From: Anammoximicrobium sp964486845
GTDB taxonomy: Bacteria > Planctomycetota > Planctomycetia > Pirellulales > Pirellulaceae
DNA length: 64,000 nt
Reading direction: 5' to 3'
Assembly (NCBI GenBank): GCA_964486845.1
Contig: CAZAQY010000003.1
Coordinates: forward strand, 1-64,000
The notes beneath the pieces are model-generated. The model was not told the origin of the DNA and made no database searches. It saw only the letters and a program-made list of their open reading frames with translations. A program made the position numbers and the translations under genes. Positions within the stretch are counted from its first letter, which is position 1. Each line of letters begins with the position of its first letter. This document shows positions 18,113 through 27,101 of the stretch, in pieces.

Positions 18113-19003
18113 ATGACGGCAACCCTCTTGGATGGCAAGCAGATGGCGGACAAGATTCGGACCGAGTTAACGGGTGAAGTGACCGCGTTTGTGGAGGGCG
18201 GCGGCGTGCGTCCTGCCCTGGCCGCGGTTCTCGTCGGCGGTTTCGCCCCCAGCGAGGTGTACGTAAGAAACAAGGAAAAGGCTTGCCAGCGGGTGGGCAT
18301 CCGCAGCCAGGTACACCGCCTTAGCGGGGAGACCAGCGAGGCGGATTTGTTGCGGCTGGTCGACCAGCTCAATCAGGACCGCGATATCCACGGCATCCTG
18401 GTCCAGTTGCCGTTGCCCGGCCACATCCGGGAATCCCGCGTCCTGGATGCCATTGACCCGCTGAAGGACGTGGACGCCTTTCATCCGGAGAACGTGGGCC
18501 TGATCGCCCAGGGGCGTCCCCGATACCTTCCCTGCACTCCGCATGGAGTTTCTCAGCTCTTGCATCGTTCCGGAATTACGACCCGCGGCAAGCACGCGGT
18601 GATCGTCGGCCGCAGCGACATCGTGGGAAAACCGATGGCGCTGATGCTGATGAATCGGAATTCCACCCTTGGCCCAGAAGGGGCCAATGCGACGGTCACC
18701 GTCTGTCACACGCAAACCCCCGACTTGGCCGGCGTGACGCGGCGCGCCGACCTCCTGATCGCCGCCATTGGCCGGCCCAAGTTTATCACCGCTAGCATGG
18801 TCCAACCCGGCGCCGTCGTGGTCGACGTAGGGATCAATCGCACCGAAGCAGGCCTGGTCGGGGACGTGGATTTCGAGGCGGTCAAGGAAGTCGCCAGCCA
18901 TCTCACGCCCGTCCCCGGCGGGGTGGGTCCGCTGACGGTGACGATGCTGCTGTACAACACGCTGGAGGCGGCCAAGCGCCAGACAGCCCCCGGGAACGGC
19001 TGA
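18113..19003 (+). CDS. folD: Methylenetetrahydrofolate dehydrogenase/cyclohydrolase
   Basis: 296 aa, normal FolD length. It interconverts 5,10-methylene-THF, 5,10-methenyl-THF and 10-formyl-THF, using NADP in the cytoplasm. Seen are the SEVYVRNKEKAC active-site segment (with the catalytic Tyr and Lys), the GILVQLPLPGH motif, the KDVDAFHPEN segment, the NADP-binding VIVGRSDIVGKPMALML and the C-terminal TPVPGGVGPLTVTMLL. It is divergent from the sulfite reductase gene (104-bp gap) and nearly abuts the convergent sigma-factor gene. Confidence 0.95.
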   Translation: MTATLLDGKQMADKIRTELTGEVTAFVEGGGVRPALAAVLVGGFAPSEVYVRNKEKACQRVGIRSQVHRLSGETSEADLLRLVDQLNQDRDIHGILVQLPLPGHIRESRVLDAIDPLKDVDAFHPENVGLIAQGRPRYLPCTPHGVSQLLHRSGITTRGKHAVIVGRSDIVGKPMALMLMNRNSTLGPEGANATVTVCHTQTPDLAGVTRRADLLIAAIGRPKFITASMVQPGAVVVDVGINRTEAGLVGDVDFEAVKEVASHLTPVPGGVGPLTVTMLLYNTLEAAKRQTAPGNG

Positions 19004-19013
19004 ACGAGGCGAT

Positions 19014-19604
19014 TCAGGCCGGGAAATCGACCATGCCCTGGCGCATTTTCGCGCGAGCCCGGCTCAGAGTGGGGCCGATGCTGTTCTCGGGGATGCCCAT
19101 GGTGGAACTGATCTCGCGGTAGGTCTTCCCTTCCAGGTGATACAGACGCACGACGTCCGCCTCGGGGCCGGTCAAGGTCCGCATCAGCCGTTCGACTTCC
19201 TCGCGATTGCTCATTCGTCGTTCGGGCGACTCCGAACTGGCCTGGGCGTCACCGGCAAAGGCTACGTGCGGGCCAGCGGCGCCGCTGGCCCGCGGTTCCG
19301 CGGAACGCTTCAACAGTTCCCGCACGACGACGCGGCGTGCGACCACCGTCAGGTAGGTGGCTAGGCTGCACTCCAAACGAAACCGCCTGAGCACCGCGAA
19401 ATCGTCGCGGATCAGCGTCACGAAGAACTCCGCAACCAGGTCTTCTTCATCTTGCTTTCCCAGTCGCATGGAGCGCGTTTTGGCCGTGTGACGGACGACG
19501 TGGAGGACCAATCCCAGGAAGCGGTCGACGAAAGCCTCCCAGGCGTGGGGCTCGCGGCTCAAGCATCGCTGCAACAACTTTCGGTCAAACTCAAGGAGCG
19601 CCAC
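19014..19604 (-). CDS. ECF-type RNA polymerase sigma factor
   Basis: 196 aa. Region 2 is seen at about 20-95 (EAFVDRFLGLVLHVV, then DEEDLVAEFFVTLI and RFRLECSLATYLTVVARR). Region 4 is at about 140-190 (LTGPEADVVRLYHLEGKTYR and IPENSIGPTLSRARAKMRQG). The linker has a Ser/Ala/Pro-rich stretch. ECF sigmas direct polymerase to stress or envelope promoters; no anti-sigma gene is adjacent. The upstream 425 bp hold the inverted repeat at 19821-19959. Confidence 0.85.
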   Translation of the reverse strand: MALLEFDRKLLQRCLSREPHAWEAFVDRFLGLVLHVVRHTAKTRSMRLGKQDEEDLVAEFFVTLIRDDFAVLRRFRLECSLATYLTVVARRVVVRELLKRSAEPRASGAAGPHVAFAGDAQASSESPERRMSNREEVERLMRTLTGPEADVVRLYHLEGKTYREISSTMGIPENSIGPTLSRARAKMRQGMVDFPA

Positions 19605-20029
19605 GACAGGTCACCTTACACAGGAGAAAGCTGCACGCCGCAAGGGCCACGGACAAGTCGCCGGGTCTTCAACCGAACTCCCGATCCACCTTGATTTTAA
19701 GATCGCACGGATTCTGTGGCAAGCCTAACATTTTTGTCGCCTTGGGACGGTTCCAAGTTCCCACAAAGCGGCTTGACAGCACCCCATCTCAGCCATAACA
19801 TGCCACAAATTGCGGCTGGCGCCTGTCCTGCAAGTCCTTCTCCGATAAGGTCTTGTTGCCGTCCTGTTCCAGCCGGAAGACAATCGGAGCAGCGGCGTGC
19901 AGCCGATTCTGCCGCCGCAGCCTTCCGGCGGAGATGGTGTTGGCACTTGAGGGACAGGCCGGCGAAATGGGATTCGCGATCGTTGGATGGGGGTAGGTTC
20001 TCGCACTCTCAACAAGGAGATGATTTGTC
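19605..20029. other. Intergenic region between the sigma-factor and ferredoxin genes
   Basis: 425 bp between divergent genes. It holds the inverted repeat at 19821-19959 and no supportable gene. An AAGGAG lies just before the ferredoxin start. No clear promoter boxes were seen. Confidence 0.45.
19821..19959. repeat. Imperfect inverted repeat, about 139 bp
   Basis: GCCTGTCCTGCAAG (19821-19834) and CTTGAGGGACAGGC (19946-19959) are reverse complements at 12 of 14 positions. Inner short complementary blocks (GCCGCC with GGCGG near 19908-19931) suggest a folded element. Small mobile element and structured RNA are both possible. Confidence 0.4.
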
Positions 20030-20308
20030 ATGGCTCACGTCGTTGCCCAACCTTGTTTCGGCTGCCGATACACGGATTGTGTTGTCGTTTGCCCGGTCGA
20101 GTGCTTCTACGAGGGCGAACAGATGCTGTACATCCACCCGGAAGAGTGCATCGACTGCGAGGCCTGCGTTCCGGAGTGCCCGGTGGAAGCCATCTTCCAT
20201 GAAGACAACCTGCCCGAAGAGTGGGCCGAATTCAAGCAGCTGAATGCGGAGATGGCGCCGAAATGCCCGCGCATCACGGAAAGGAAGGAACCGCTGTGCA
20301 GCAGTTGA
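20030..20308 (+). CDS. fdxA: 7Fe-type (3Fe-4S/4Fe-4S) ferredoxin
   Basis: 92 aa. The first cluster motif is CFGCRYTDCVVVCP and the second is CIDCEACVPECP, the arrangement of Azotobacter-type seven-iron ferredoxins. The C-terminal tail after the second motif (PEEWAEFKQLN) is also typical. It is a small soluble electron carrier; a possible client is the sulfite reductase encoded 2 kb away, though this is only inference. The start is supported by AAGGAG about 9 bases upstream. First gene of a same-strand run ending with the GH57 gene. Confidence 0.9.
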   Translation: MAHVVAQPCFGCRYTDCVVVCPVECFYEGEQMLYIHPEECIDCEACVPECPVEAIFHEDNLPEEWAEFKQLNAEMAPKCPRITERKEPLCSS

Positions 20309-20333
20309 AGTTGCGATTGGGGTGGTTGCTCGC

Positions 20334-21779
20334 ATGACCCTTTGCGGCAAGACTGGGCCTGCAGCTTGCCGCCCTTGGCGATGGACGGTGGCGCTTCCCG
20401 TACTGTTGGCCGCCGGCGCACTGCCGACCGCCTTAAGGATGGTTGTGGCCGCCGGTGCGGTCGCGGTTGCAGAGACGGCAGACTGGTCGTTCGATGTGCT
20501 GGAAATGAAAGGCGGCCAAGTTCATCAAGGGCTGCTCTTGCTTGATAGCGACGAGGAGATCGAATTCGCCGAGATCGTTCGCCCTCCCGGCAAACCCATG
20601 TTCGCGGTCATTCGTCCGCTGGAGCCGGATCAAGTCGCCGAAAAACGACTCCTGCAAGGCGAGCAGCGAGCGAAACTGTGGGAGAGGTTCCAAGGATTCC
20701 GCAATCGGGCAAGGATCGAGGCGGGCCGAATGGAGGACGTCACGCTGCGCAGGACGGAGAGCAGCGGGAGCATTGGCTGGACGTACGAGGGGCCTTGGTT
20801 CCAGTTGCAAAGCACGGCGGACGAGACAATGGTGCGCCGCTGCGTGGTGCGCGCGGAACAGATCTTTCGCGCCTACCGGCAGATTCTGCCCCCCCAACGC
20901 GAGCATCGGACTGGCCTGCGGCTGATAGTCTTCGGCTCGACGGACGAATATCAGCGGCATCTCCAGGAAGCGGAACTCCAGATCGCCAACCCCGCCTGGT
21001 TTTCCGTCTCCCGGAACCTCGTCCTGGCCGGCGGTGAGCTGAACACCTTCAGTCGCCGGCTCCAGCAGACGCAGGCCCAAAACGATGAAGTCCGGCGGCA
21101 GTACAATGCCTTGAAGACCTCGTTTCCCGACCGTTTGGCGGGCCTGATTCAACAGATGAAAGAACGGGGGTTCTCCGCCGCCCAGATCGACCAGGAGGTG
21201 AAACTGCGGAGCGCCGCCTGGCAGCGCGAGTACGACGAGGCGATGAAGCGGTTGGAACTGGCCAAACGCCAAAACGAGACCGCCTTCGCCAGCGCAACGG
21301 GCCAGATGTTCGCCCAGTTGTACCACGAGGCGTTTCACGCGTACGCAGCGAACTACGTCTGCCCGCAGGCCGATGCCGTACTGCCACATTGGCTGAATGA
21401 GGGACTGGCGCAGATTTTCGAGACCGGCCAGATCGAGGCGGACAGTCTGCGCATCGACGCGCCGGACCGAAGGCGACTGGTGCAACTGCAGGACGATTTG
21501 CGCGGCGAGCAACCCTTGAAGATCCAAGACGTCCTGGAGGCGGACGAACAGGACTTTCTGAATCCGTCCTCCAGCCGATCTGCCCAACGGTACTATCTGT
21601 ACTCGTGGGGACTTGCTTATTACCTGACCTTCGAGAAAGACTTGTTGCGTCCGGAAACTCTCGCTTCGTTCCTGTCAAACCCCGAGAAGTACGGCCCCGC
21701 GGCCCGTTTTTCGCGATTGGTTGACATGCCGATCACGAAGTTCGAGAGGCTCTGGAGAGAAGCCGTGTTGGCCCGGTGA
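20334..21779 (+). CDS. DUF1570 gluzincin-like protein, exported
   Basis: 481 aa from ATG 20334, with an Arg-containing N-terminus and a long hydrophobic stretch (about 16-44) acting as signal peptide or anchor. The central region has a coiled-coil-like segment (TFSRRLQQTQAQNDEVRRQY onward). The zinc-peptidase motif is HEAFH in QLYHEAFHAYAANYV, and a downstream Glu in HWLNEGLAQIFE fits the third gluzincin ligand. DUF1570 proteins are frequent in planctomycetes; protease activity is inferred from the motif only. It starts 25 bases after the ferredoxin stop, and galT starts 3 bases after its own stop. Confidence 0.8.
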   Translation: MTLCGKTGPAACRPWRWTVALPVLLAAGALPTALRMVVAAGAVAVAETADWSFDVLEMKGGQVHQGLLLLDSDEEIEFAEIVRPPGKPMFAVIRPLEPDQVAEKRLLQGEQRAKLWERFQGFRNRARIEAGRMEDVTLRRTESSGSIGWTYEGPWFQLQSTADETMVRRCVVRAEQIFRAYRQILPPQREHRTGLRLIVFGSTDEYQRHLQEAELQIANPAWFSVSRNLVLAGGELNTFSRRLQQTQAQNDEVRRQYNALKTSFPDRLAGLIQQMKERGFSAAQIDQEVKLRSAAWQREYDEAMKRLELAKRQNETAFASATGQMFAQLYHEAFHAYAANYVCPQADAVLPHWLNEGLAQIFETGQIEADSLRIDAPDRRRLVQLQDDLRGEQPLKIQDVLEADEQDFLNPSSSRSAQRYYLYSWGLAYYLTFEKDLLRPETLASFLSNPEKYGPAARFSRLVDMPITKFERLWREAVLAR

Positions 21780-21782
21780 GCG

Positions 21783-22787
21783 ATGCCTGAATTCCGCAAA
21801 GATGCCGTGTCGGACCATTGGGTGATTATTGCCCCGGATCGCGCGCTCCGCCCCGAAGAGTTCGCGCCGGATGCCGGCACACGGGTGCCCAGCCGTTGTC
21901 CGTTCTGCCGGGGCCACGAAGCAGATACTCCCCCCGCCGTCGCGACCTACGACCGGCAGGGGCGAACGTCCGGCGTCACGGGGTGGCAGGTCCGCGTCGT
22001 ACCGAATCGGTATCCGGCGCTGGAAGATACCCAGCGACCGTTGGCGGTCAGTTCGCCGCTGTACGAGATGGGACCGGGGTACGGGGTGCATGAAGTCATT
22101 GTCGAGTCGCCCGATCACGTGCTCAGTCTCGGCCATTTGAACGCCGAACTCGTCGAACTCGTCTTCATCGCCTACCGCGATCGCATGCGCACGCTGCGGG
22201 CCAATCCTCAGATCGCGTACGGACAACTGTTCAAGAACTCGGGCTCGGCCGCCGGCGCTTCCTTGGAGCATACCCACAGTCAGCTGATCGGGACGCCGAT
22301 CGTACCGACGCAGATCCAGGGCGAGCTGACTCGATCGCAGGAGTACTTCCAGCGGCACGGTCGATGCGTGTTCTGCGCGATGATTGGCGAGGAGCTGTCG
22401 AGCGGTGCGAGAATTGTGGCAGAGAACGAGGCGTTCTTGGCTTTTTGCCCGTTTGCCAGTCAGTTTCCTTACGAAGTCTGGATTGTCCCACGCAGACACC
22501 ACTGCAGCTTCGACACGGCAGAAGATGGGGAGATTAGGGGGTTGGCGAGACTTGTATCAGCCTTGGTACGCGGTGTTGAATCTGGCTTGAACAACCCAGC
22601 CTATAATTTCTTGATTCACACTTCTCCGTTTCGTCCCGGTCCCGTAAGCTACTTCCACTGGCATCTCGAATTCTCTCCAAGGCTCACAAAAACTGCAGGT
22701 TTTGAGTGGGGAGCGGGCGATTATATAAATACCGTCTCGCCGGAGGATGCGGGCAGCAAATTGCGCGCTGTCTGCGGGGCGGGATGA
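21783..22787 (+). CDS. galT: Galactose-1-phosphate uridylyltransferase
   Basis: 334 aa. Exchanges UMP between UDP-glucose and galactose 1-phosphate (Leloir pathway). Cys39 and Cys42 (CPFC) form half of the structural metal site. The active site is EHTHSQ with nucleophile His165, where E. coli has HPHGQ. The second HIT-like domain (FPYEVWIVPRRHHCSF, FHWHLEFSPRL) is present. The Thr and Ser in the active-site motif match the divergent GalT-like branch, so substrate range is less sure. It lies in an apparent operon with DUF1570 and GH57. The 22540-22720 stretch is noticeably less GC-rich than its surroundings. Confidence 0.85.
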   Translation: MPEFRKDAVSDHWVIIAPDRALRPEEFAPDAGTRVPSRCPFCRGHEADTPPAVATYDRQGRTSGVTGWQVRVVPNRYPALEDTQRPLAVSSPLYEMGPGYGVHEVIVESPDHVLSLGHLNAELVELVFIAYRDRMRTLRANPQIAYGQLFKNSGSAAGASLEHTHSQLIGTPIVPTQIQGELTRSQEYFQRHGRCVFCAMIGEELSSGARIVAENEAFLAFCPFASQFPYEVWIVPRRHHCSFDTAEDGEIRGLARLVSALVRGVESGLNNPAYNFLIHTSPFRPGPVSYFHWHLEFSPRLTKTAGFEWGAGDYINTVSPEDAGSKLRAVCGAG

Positions 22788-22861
22788 CCGTCATGAATTT
22801 TGCGGCGAGACTGGTTGGCGAGACTTGTCGCACGTCCACGTAAGGGAAACCGCGGGCCACC

Positions 22862-25036
22862 ATGAGCACGTCGATTCGATTCTGTTTGGTTCTGCACAAT
22901 CATCAGCCGATCGGGAACTTTGATCAGGTTTTCGAGGGGGCCTACCAGGAAAGCTACCGCCCGTTCCTGGATGTTTTCGAATCCTACGATGCGCTTCGCA
23001 TCTCGCTGCACACCAGCGGACCGCTGATGGAATGGCTGGAAGCACGCCATCCCGAGTACGTGCGGCGATTGTCGGCACTGGTGGCAGCCGGCCGCGTCGA
23101 GATTATCGGCGGGGCGTTTTACGAGCCCATCCTGACCATGATTCCGTCCCGCGACCGTCTGGGACAGATTCAGATGTACACCCAATGGCTGGAGAACCAC
23201 CTGGGCGCACGCGTGCGAGGCATTTGGATGCCGGAACGCGTCTGGGAGCAATCGCTGACCAGCGATGTCAGCGCGGCAGGAATCCAGTACACCGTGCTGG
23301 ACGACTATCACTTTCGCAATGCGGGCCTGAGCGAAGAACGGCTGCACGGATACTACATTACCGAGGACGAAGGCCGGACGCTGAGTATCTTCCCCGGCAG
23401 CGAGCGACTGCGGTACTTTATCCCGTTTCACGACCCGCACGAGACGGTGGAATACCTTCGAGGCATCTCCGTGGAGCACCCGCAGGCGGTCGCGGTGTTC
23501 GGCGACGACGGCGAAAAATTCGGAACCTGGCCGGGCACACACAAGCATTGCTACCAAGACGCATGGTTGCGGCGTTTCTTCGACGCCTTGACCGCCAACC
23601 GCGATTGGCTGCAATCCACGACGCTGGCGGACGCCGTGGACCATGTTCCGCCGTTGGGCAAGATTTACCTTCCGGACTGCAGCTATCGGGAAATGACGGA
23701 GTGGGCGTTGCCGGTGACGCAGCAACTGGCGTACGAGAACGCAGTTCACGAACTGGAGCACGACCAGCGATGGCCTCGCATCAAGCCTTTCGTACGGGGC
23801 GGCTTCTGGCGGAACTTCAAGGTCAAGTACCCCGAAGCGAACGAGATGTACAGCCGCATGATGATGGTCAGCCGCCGCCTCCAGCGGGCGGAGCGCGACG
23901 GCGCCGCGGGCGAGGATTTTGAATGGGCGCGGCGCGAACTGTACCGCGGCCAGTGCAACTGCAGCTATTGGCACGGAGCCTTTGGCGGGATCTATTTGCC
24001 GCATCTGCGCAGCGCCGTGTACAACCACCTGATCGCGGCGGATAACCTGCTGGACAAGGCCACGGCCAACGGGCACAGCAACGGGCACGTCGAAGCGTCG
24101 GTGGACGACTACAACTTCGACGCGCGGCAGGAAGTGCGGCTGGTCAACGATCAACTGGTGGCCCTGCTGGCGCCGGCCTGCGGAGGGCAGATGTACGAAT
24201 TGGACGTCCGTTCCATTTGCCACAACGCGCTGGCCACGCTGTCCCGGCGGCCCGAAGCCTATCACCGCAAGGTCCTGACGGGCCCCTCCGGCAGCGGAGA
24301 CGGCTGCGCCAGCATTCACGATCGCGTGGTGTTCAAGCAAGACGGTTTGGATCGCCTGCTCCGCTACGATCGATATCCCCGCAAGAGCCTGGTGGATCAC
24401 TTCTACGACAACGACGCCACCCTGGCGGCGGTCGTGACCGGGGAGGCCATGGAACGTGGCGACTTCGCCGGCGGATTGTACGAAGCCAGGCTGAGAAAGA
24501 CATCGGACCGCATCCAGGTGCTGCTCTCCAAGCAGGGCAACGCGTGGGGCATCCCCTTGAAAATCACCAAGGGCGTCACCCTCGAATCGAATTCACCCGT
24601 GCTGGAGGTCGCCTACTTGATCGAGGGCATCCCCCACGACGCCCTTTTGCACTTCGGCGTCGAATTCAATTTTGCCGGGATGCCGCCCGGCGCCGATGAC
24701 CGCTATTTCGACGGCGGCGGCGGAGCCAGGCTGGGCCATTTGGGAACCGAATTGGACCTTAACGATGCCACGGCGCTGGGACTGGTCGACCAGTGGCTGG
24801 GGCTGGAAGCGCATCTGGAACTGAACCGTCCGTCGGGCATCTGGGCGTTTCCCGTGGGGACGATCAGTCAGTCCGAGTCGGGGATCGAACTCGTCCACCA
24901 GTCGGTCGTCGTTCAGCCCCACTGGCTCGTCCGCGGCGACGCGGAGGGGCGCTGGAGCGTGGTGATGCGGTTAGGCATGGACACCCGTCGTGAGGAACCG
25001 TCGAGGCAGGCGGAGGCGATGGCCGCGGCCTCGTGA
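22862..25036 (+). CDS. GH57 alpha-amylase / 4-alpha-glucanotransferase
   Basis: 724 aa. The N-terminal GH57 (beta/alpha)7 barrel opens with FCLVLHNHQPIGNF. The catalytic nucleophile is Glu125 in GIWMPERVWE, and the acid is an Asp in VFGDDGEKFG (215/216). The spacing equals that of the Thermococcus litoralis 4-alpha-glucanotransferase. The C-terminal half holds the DUF1925 and DUF1926 domains of that subfamily. No signal peptide is seen, so it should act in the cytoplasm on alpha-1,4-glucans such as glycogen. galT lies 74 bases upstream on the same strand; together they suggest hexose/glycogen turnover. Amylase versus transferase is undecided. Confidence 0.9.
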   Translation: MSTSIRFCLVLHNHQPIGNFDQVFEGAYQESYRPFLDVFESYDALRISLHTSGPLMEWLEARHPEYVRRLSALVAAGRVEIIGGAFYEPILTMIPSRDRLGQIQMYTQWLENHLGARVRGIWMPERVWEQSLTSDVSAAGIQYTVLDDYHFRNAGLSEERLHGYYITEDEGRTLSIFPGSERLRYFIPFHDPHETVEYLRGISVEHPQAVAVFGDDGEKFGTWPGTHKHCYQDAWLRRFFDALTANRDWLQSTTLADAVDHVPPLGKIYLPDCSYREMTEWALPVTQQLAYENAVHELEHDQRWPRIKPFVRGGFWRNFKVKYPEANEMYSRMMMVSRRLQRAERDGAAGEDFEWARRELYRGQCNCSYWHGAFGGIYLPHLRSAVYNHLIAADNLLDKATANGHSNGHVEASVDDYNFDARQEVRLVNDQLVALLAPACGGQMYELDVRSICHNALATLSRRPEAYHRKVLTGPSGSGDGCASIHDRVVFKQDGLDRLLRYDRYPRKSLVDHFYDNDATLAAVVTGEAMERGDFAGGLYEARLRKTSDRIQVLLSKQGNAWGIPLKITKGVTLESNSPVLEVAYLIEGIPHDALLHFGVEFNFAGMPPGADDRYFDGGGGARLGHLGTELDLNDATALGLVDQWLGLEAHLELNRPSGIWAFPVGTISQSESGIELVHQSVVVQPHWLVRGDAEGRWSVVMRLGMDTRREEPSRQAEAMAAAS

Positions 25037-25043
25037 GGAGGCT

Positions 25044-25781
25044 TTACAGTCCCGGCTTTTCCAACAAAGCCGGGTTTCTCTTGCCCTCGCGAGCCAGTTC
25101 CTGCCAGCGCACGGCCCGATCGAAACTCTCTGCCTGCCACGCGAGTTCGGCCAGAATCGGGGCTCCGCTGCGACGCTCCAATTCAGCCCGATTGGTCGCC
25201 AGGCTGAGGTCGTCCGGCGATGGCGGACGCGGGTGGTTCAACACAACACCGGCAACCTCCAGACCTCCGCGGAAAGCGGACGCAACGACCAGCGTTTGCA
25301 GCGTCTGGTTGATGACTCCCAGCGCATTGGCCGCGACCACCAACAGCGGGAACCCGAAGTCGGCAGCCAAATCGGCGACGAGTTCCGTTTCCGTCAGGGG
25401 CGACAGCAAGCCACCTGCGCCTTCCACCAGGACCAGGTCCGCGCGCTGGCGCCAGTACTCCAATCCGTTGCGAAGCCGCATCACGTCGACCGCGCGGCCT
25501 TCGGCGCGTGCCGCCAGCGGGGGCGCCAGCGGTGCTGCGAACCGTTGCGGGCAGACCTCGCTCAGCTCCCCTGGCCGTCCGGCCGCCTCCCAGAGTTCAA
25601 CGGCGTCCTCGCTGATCAGCTCCTGATCCACGCGCCGGCAGCCGCTGGCCGCCGGCTTGTAGACGCCGACTCGCAGGCCGGTGCCGGCGAATGTTCGAGC
25701 GATGCAAGCTGCCACGCGGGTCTTGCCCACGCCGGTGTCGGTGCCGGTGATGAAGAGTCCGGGAACGGTTCGCACGGTCAT
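25044..25781 (-). CDS. bioD: Dethiobiotin synthetase
   Basis: 245 aa. ATP-dependent closure of the ureido ring from DAPA, CO2 and ATP, in biotin synthesis. The P-loop is FITGTDTGVGKT at about 10-21, then YKPAASG; VEGAGGLLSPL is the second conserved loop, and VVLNHPRP lies near the nucleotide-specificity region. No other bio gene is present in the window. The last ten residues, NPALLEKPGL, are encoded by the hairpin that separates bioD from the convergent GH57 gene. Confidence 0.93.
   Translation of the reverse strand: MTVRTVPGLFITGTDTGVGKTRVAACIARTFAGTGLRVGVYKPAASGCRRVDQELISEDAVELWEAAGRPGELSEVCPQRFAAPLAPPLAARAEGRAVDVMRLRNGLEYWRQRADLVLVEGAGGLLSPLTETELVADLAADFGFPLLVVAANALGVINQTLQTLVVASAFRGGLEVAGVVLNHPRPPSPDDLSLATNRAELERRSGAPILAELAWQAESFDRAVRWQELAREGKRNPALLEKPGL
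25051..25074. terminator. Bidirectional hairpin at convergent gene ends
   Basis: CCCGGCTTT (25051-25059) and AAAGCCGGG (25066-25074) form a perfect 9-bp stem with a 6-nt loop. It is 14 bases after the GH57 stop and inside the last codons of bioD. A short T-run (TTTCTC) follows on the plus strand. It may serve both transcripts. Confidence 0.6.
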
Positions 25782-25793
25782 CGTGTTCCGGTT

Positions 25794-26129
25794 TTACACC
25801 GGCAGCGAGGATTCGCCAAGGTACATCTGCAGAATTTGACTCTGCACCTTGATCGCCCGGATCAGCACCCAGATCTGGTCGGCGGTAAAGCGTTTCGGGT
25901 CCGCACGAGCCAGGCTGTCCAACTCCTCCGTCATGGCCGCGTGCTGATCGGCGCTCGCCTGCACGCGCAAGTAGATTTCCTGCCAGGCAGTCGCCAGTTG
26001 CTGGTCGTCTTCGAGCTGCGCAACATCGGCAGTCGAATTCGCCAGCAACAGGCACAACCGGGCGACGTTGCGGACGTCCGCCTCCGGCTGCAGCCGTTCG
26101 ATTCGTCGAGCCAACTCGTGGCAATGCAT
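25794..26129 (-). CDS. Small conserved-looking protein of unknown function
   Basis: 111 aa from ATG 26129 (CAGGGAC upstream). It is all-helical by appearance, with the N-terminus MHCHELARRIERLQPEADVR and a C-terminal half rich in Gln, Ala and Leu. No transmembrane segment and no known motif. It lies 12 bases upstream of bioD on the same strand and is probably co-transcribed with it. Not recognised. Confidence 0.55.
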   Translation of the reverse strand: MHCHELARRIERLQPEADVRNVARLCLLLANSTADVAQLEDDQQLATAWQEIYLRVQASADQHAAMTEELDSLARADPKRFTADQIWVLIRAIKVQSQILQMYLGESSLPV

Positions 26130-26368
26130 GGTGATGTCCCTGATGGGCGGGCGATCGCGAGACCGAATTCGGCGCCCGGACGCGGCGAAACGGAAAAGCC
26201 GCCGGTCTGCGCCGGCAGAACCCCGACGACCCGCGCCAACGGGATCAACGGATCGGTTTGCCGCTGACCCCGGCGGCAGGTCGATGCTGCGGGCCGCCAA
26301 AGAACTGTAGGTTACGATCCGCGCAGCGGAAGGTGCGGCCCTGGAAAGGGTGTTTCGCACGCCGGGTT

Positions 26369-27100
26369 CTACAGGATGCGCGCCGGCTGCGGAAACTCGA
26401 TCGTGAATTGCGTCCCTCGCCCGACTTCGCTCTGCACGCCGATGCGTCCGCCGTGGGCTTCGATGATCTTGCGGGCCGTCGGCAGCCCCAGCCCCGAGCC
26501 TCCGTTCTTGGTGGAAAAGAACGCTTCGAACATCCGCATCGCGGTCTTGCTGTCCATCCCGCAGCCCGTGTCGATCAAGTCCAAGGCCACGCCACTGCGC
26601 GTCATCCGCGTGCGAGCCAGCAGTTGCCCGCCGTCGGGCATCGCCTCCAGACTGTTCTTGACCAGGTTCAGCAGGGCGGCGTGCAGCGTTTGTTCGTCCA
26701 GCTTGATGCTCGGCAACGCCGGATCCAGGTAGCGGATGAACTCAATGTCGGACTGTCTCGCCTGCGGCTCGAAGAACGCGAGTACGCGCTCGACCACGTC
26801 GTTCAAGCTGCCGGACGACAGTTCCAGATCGCGCAGACGGGCGAACTTGAGGAAGTCTCGCAACAGGTTTTCCAGCCGGGTACACTGCTTCTGGACGGTT
26901 TCAATCTTGGTCAGCGCGCGGCGCTCGCGGGGCGTCTCGGCGTCGGCAAAATCCTCTGCCAACAACTCCATGTTCATGCGGATCACGGACAACGGGTTTT
27001 TGATTTCGTGCGCCAGCGAGCCCGCCAGTTCGGCGAGTTCGTTGTACTGCGTGCGAAGTCGCTGCGCAATTCCTTCCGTCTTGGAACTTGTTTCCGGCAT
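26369..27100 (-). CDS. Soluble NtrB-like sensor histidine kinase
   Basis: 243 aa from ATG 27100. TGGAG precedes it and the nadC stop lies one base away, so the longer frame from 27127 is unlikely. The phospho-acceptor is His31 in the H box (SLAHEIKNPLSV). The N box is LLNLVKNSLEAMP, the G1 box DTGCGM and the G2 box GSGLGLPTARKI. There is no transmembrane segment and almost no sensor domain; only about 25 residues precede the H box. It may be directed by a partner protein. It is immediately downstream of nadC, and no response regulator is adjacent. Confidence 0.9.
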   Translation of the reverse strand: MPETSSKTEGIAQRLRTQYNELAELAGSLAHEIKNPLSVIRMNMELLAEDFADAETPRERRALTKIETVQKQCTRLENLLRDFLKFARLRDLELSSGSLNDVVERVLAFFEPQARQSDIEFIRYLDPALPSIKLDEQTLHAALLNLVKNSLEAMPDGGQLLARTRMTRSGVALDLIDTGCGMDSKTAMRMFEAFFSTKNGGSGLGLPTARKIIEAHGGRIGVQSEVGRGTQFTIEFPQPARIL

Positions 27101-27101
27101 C

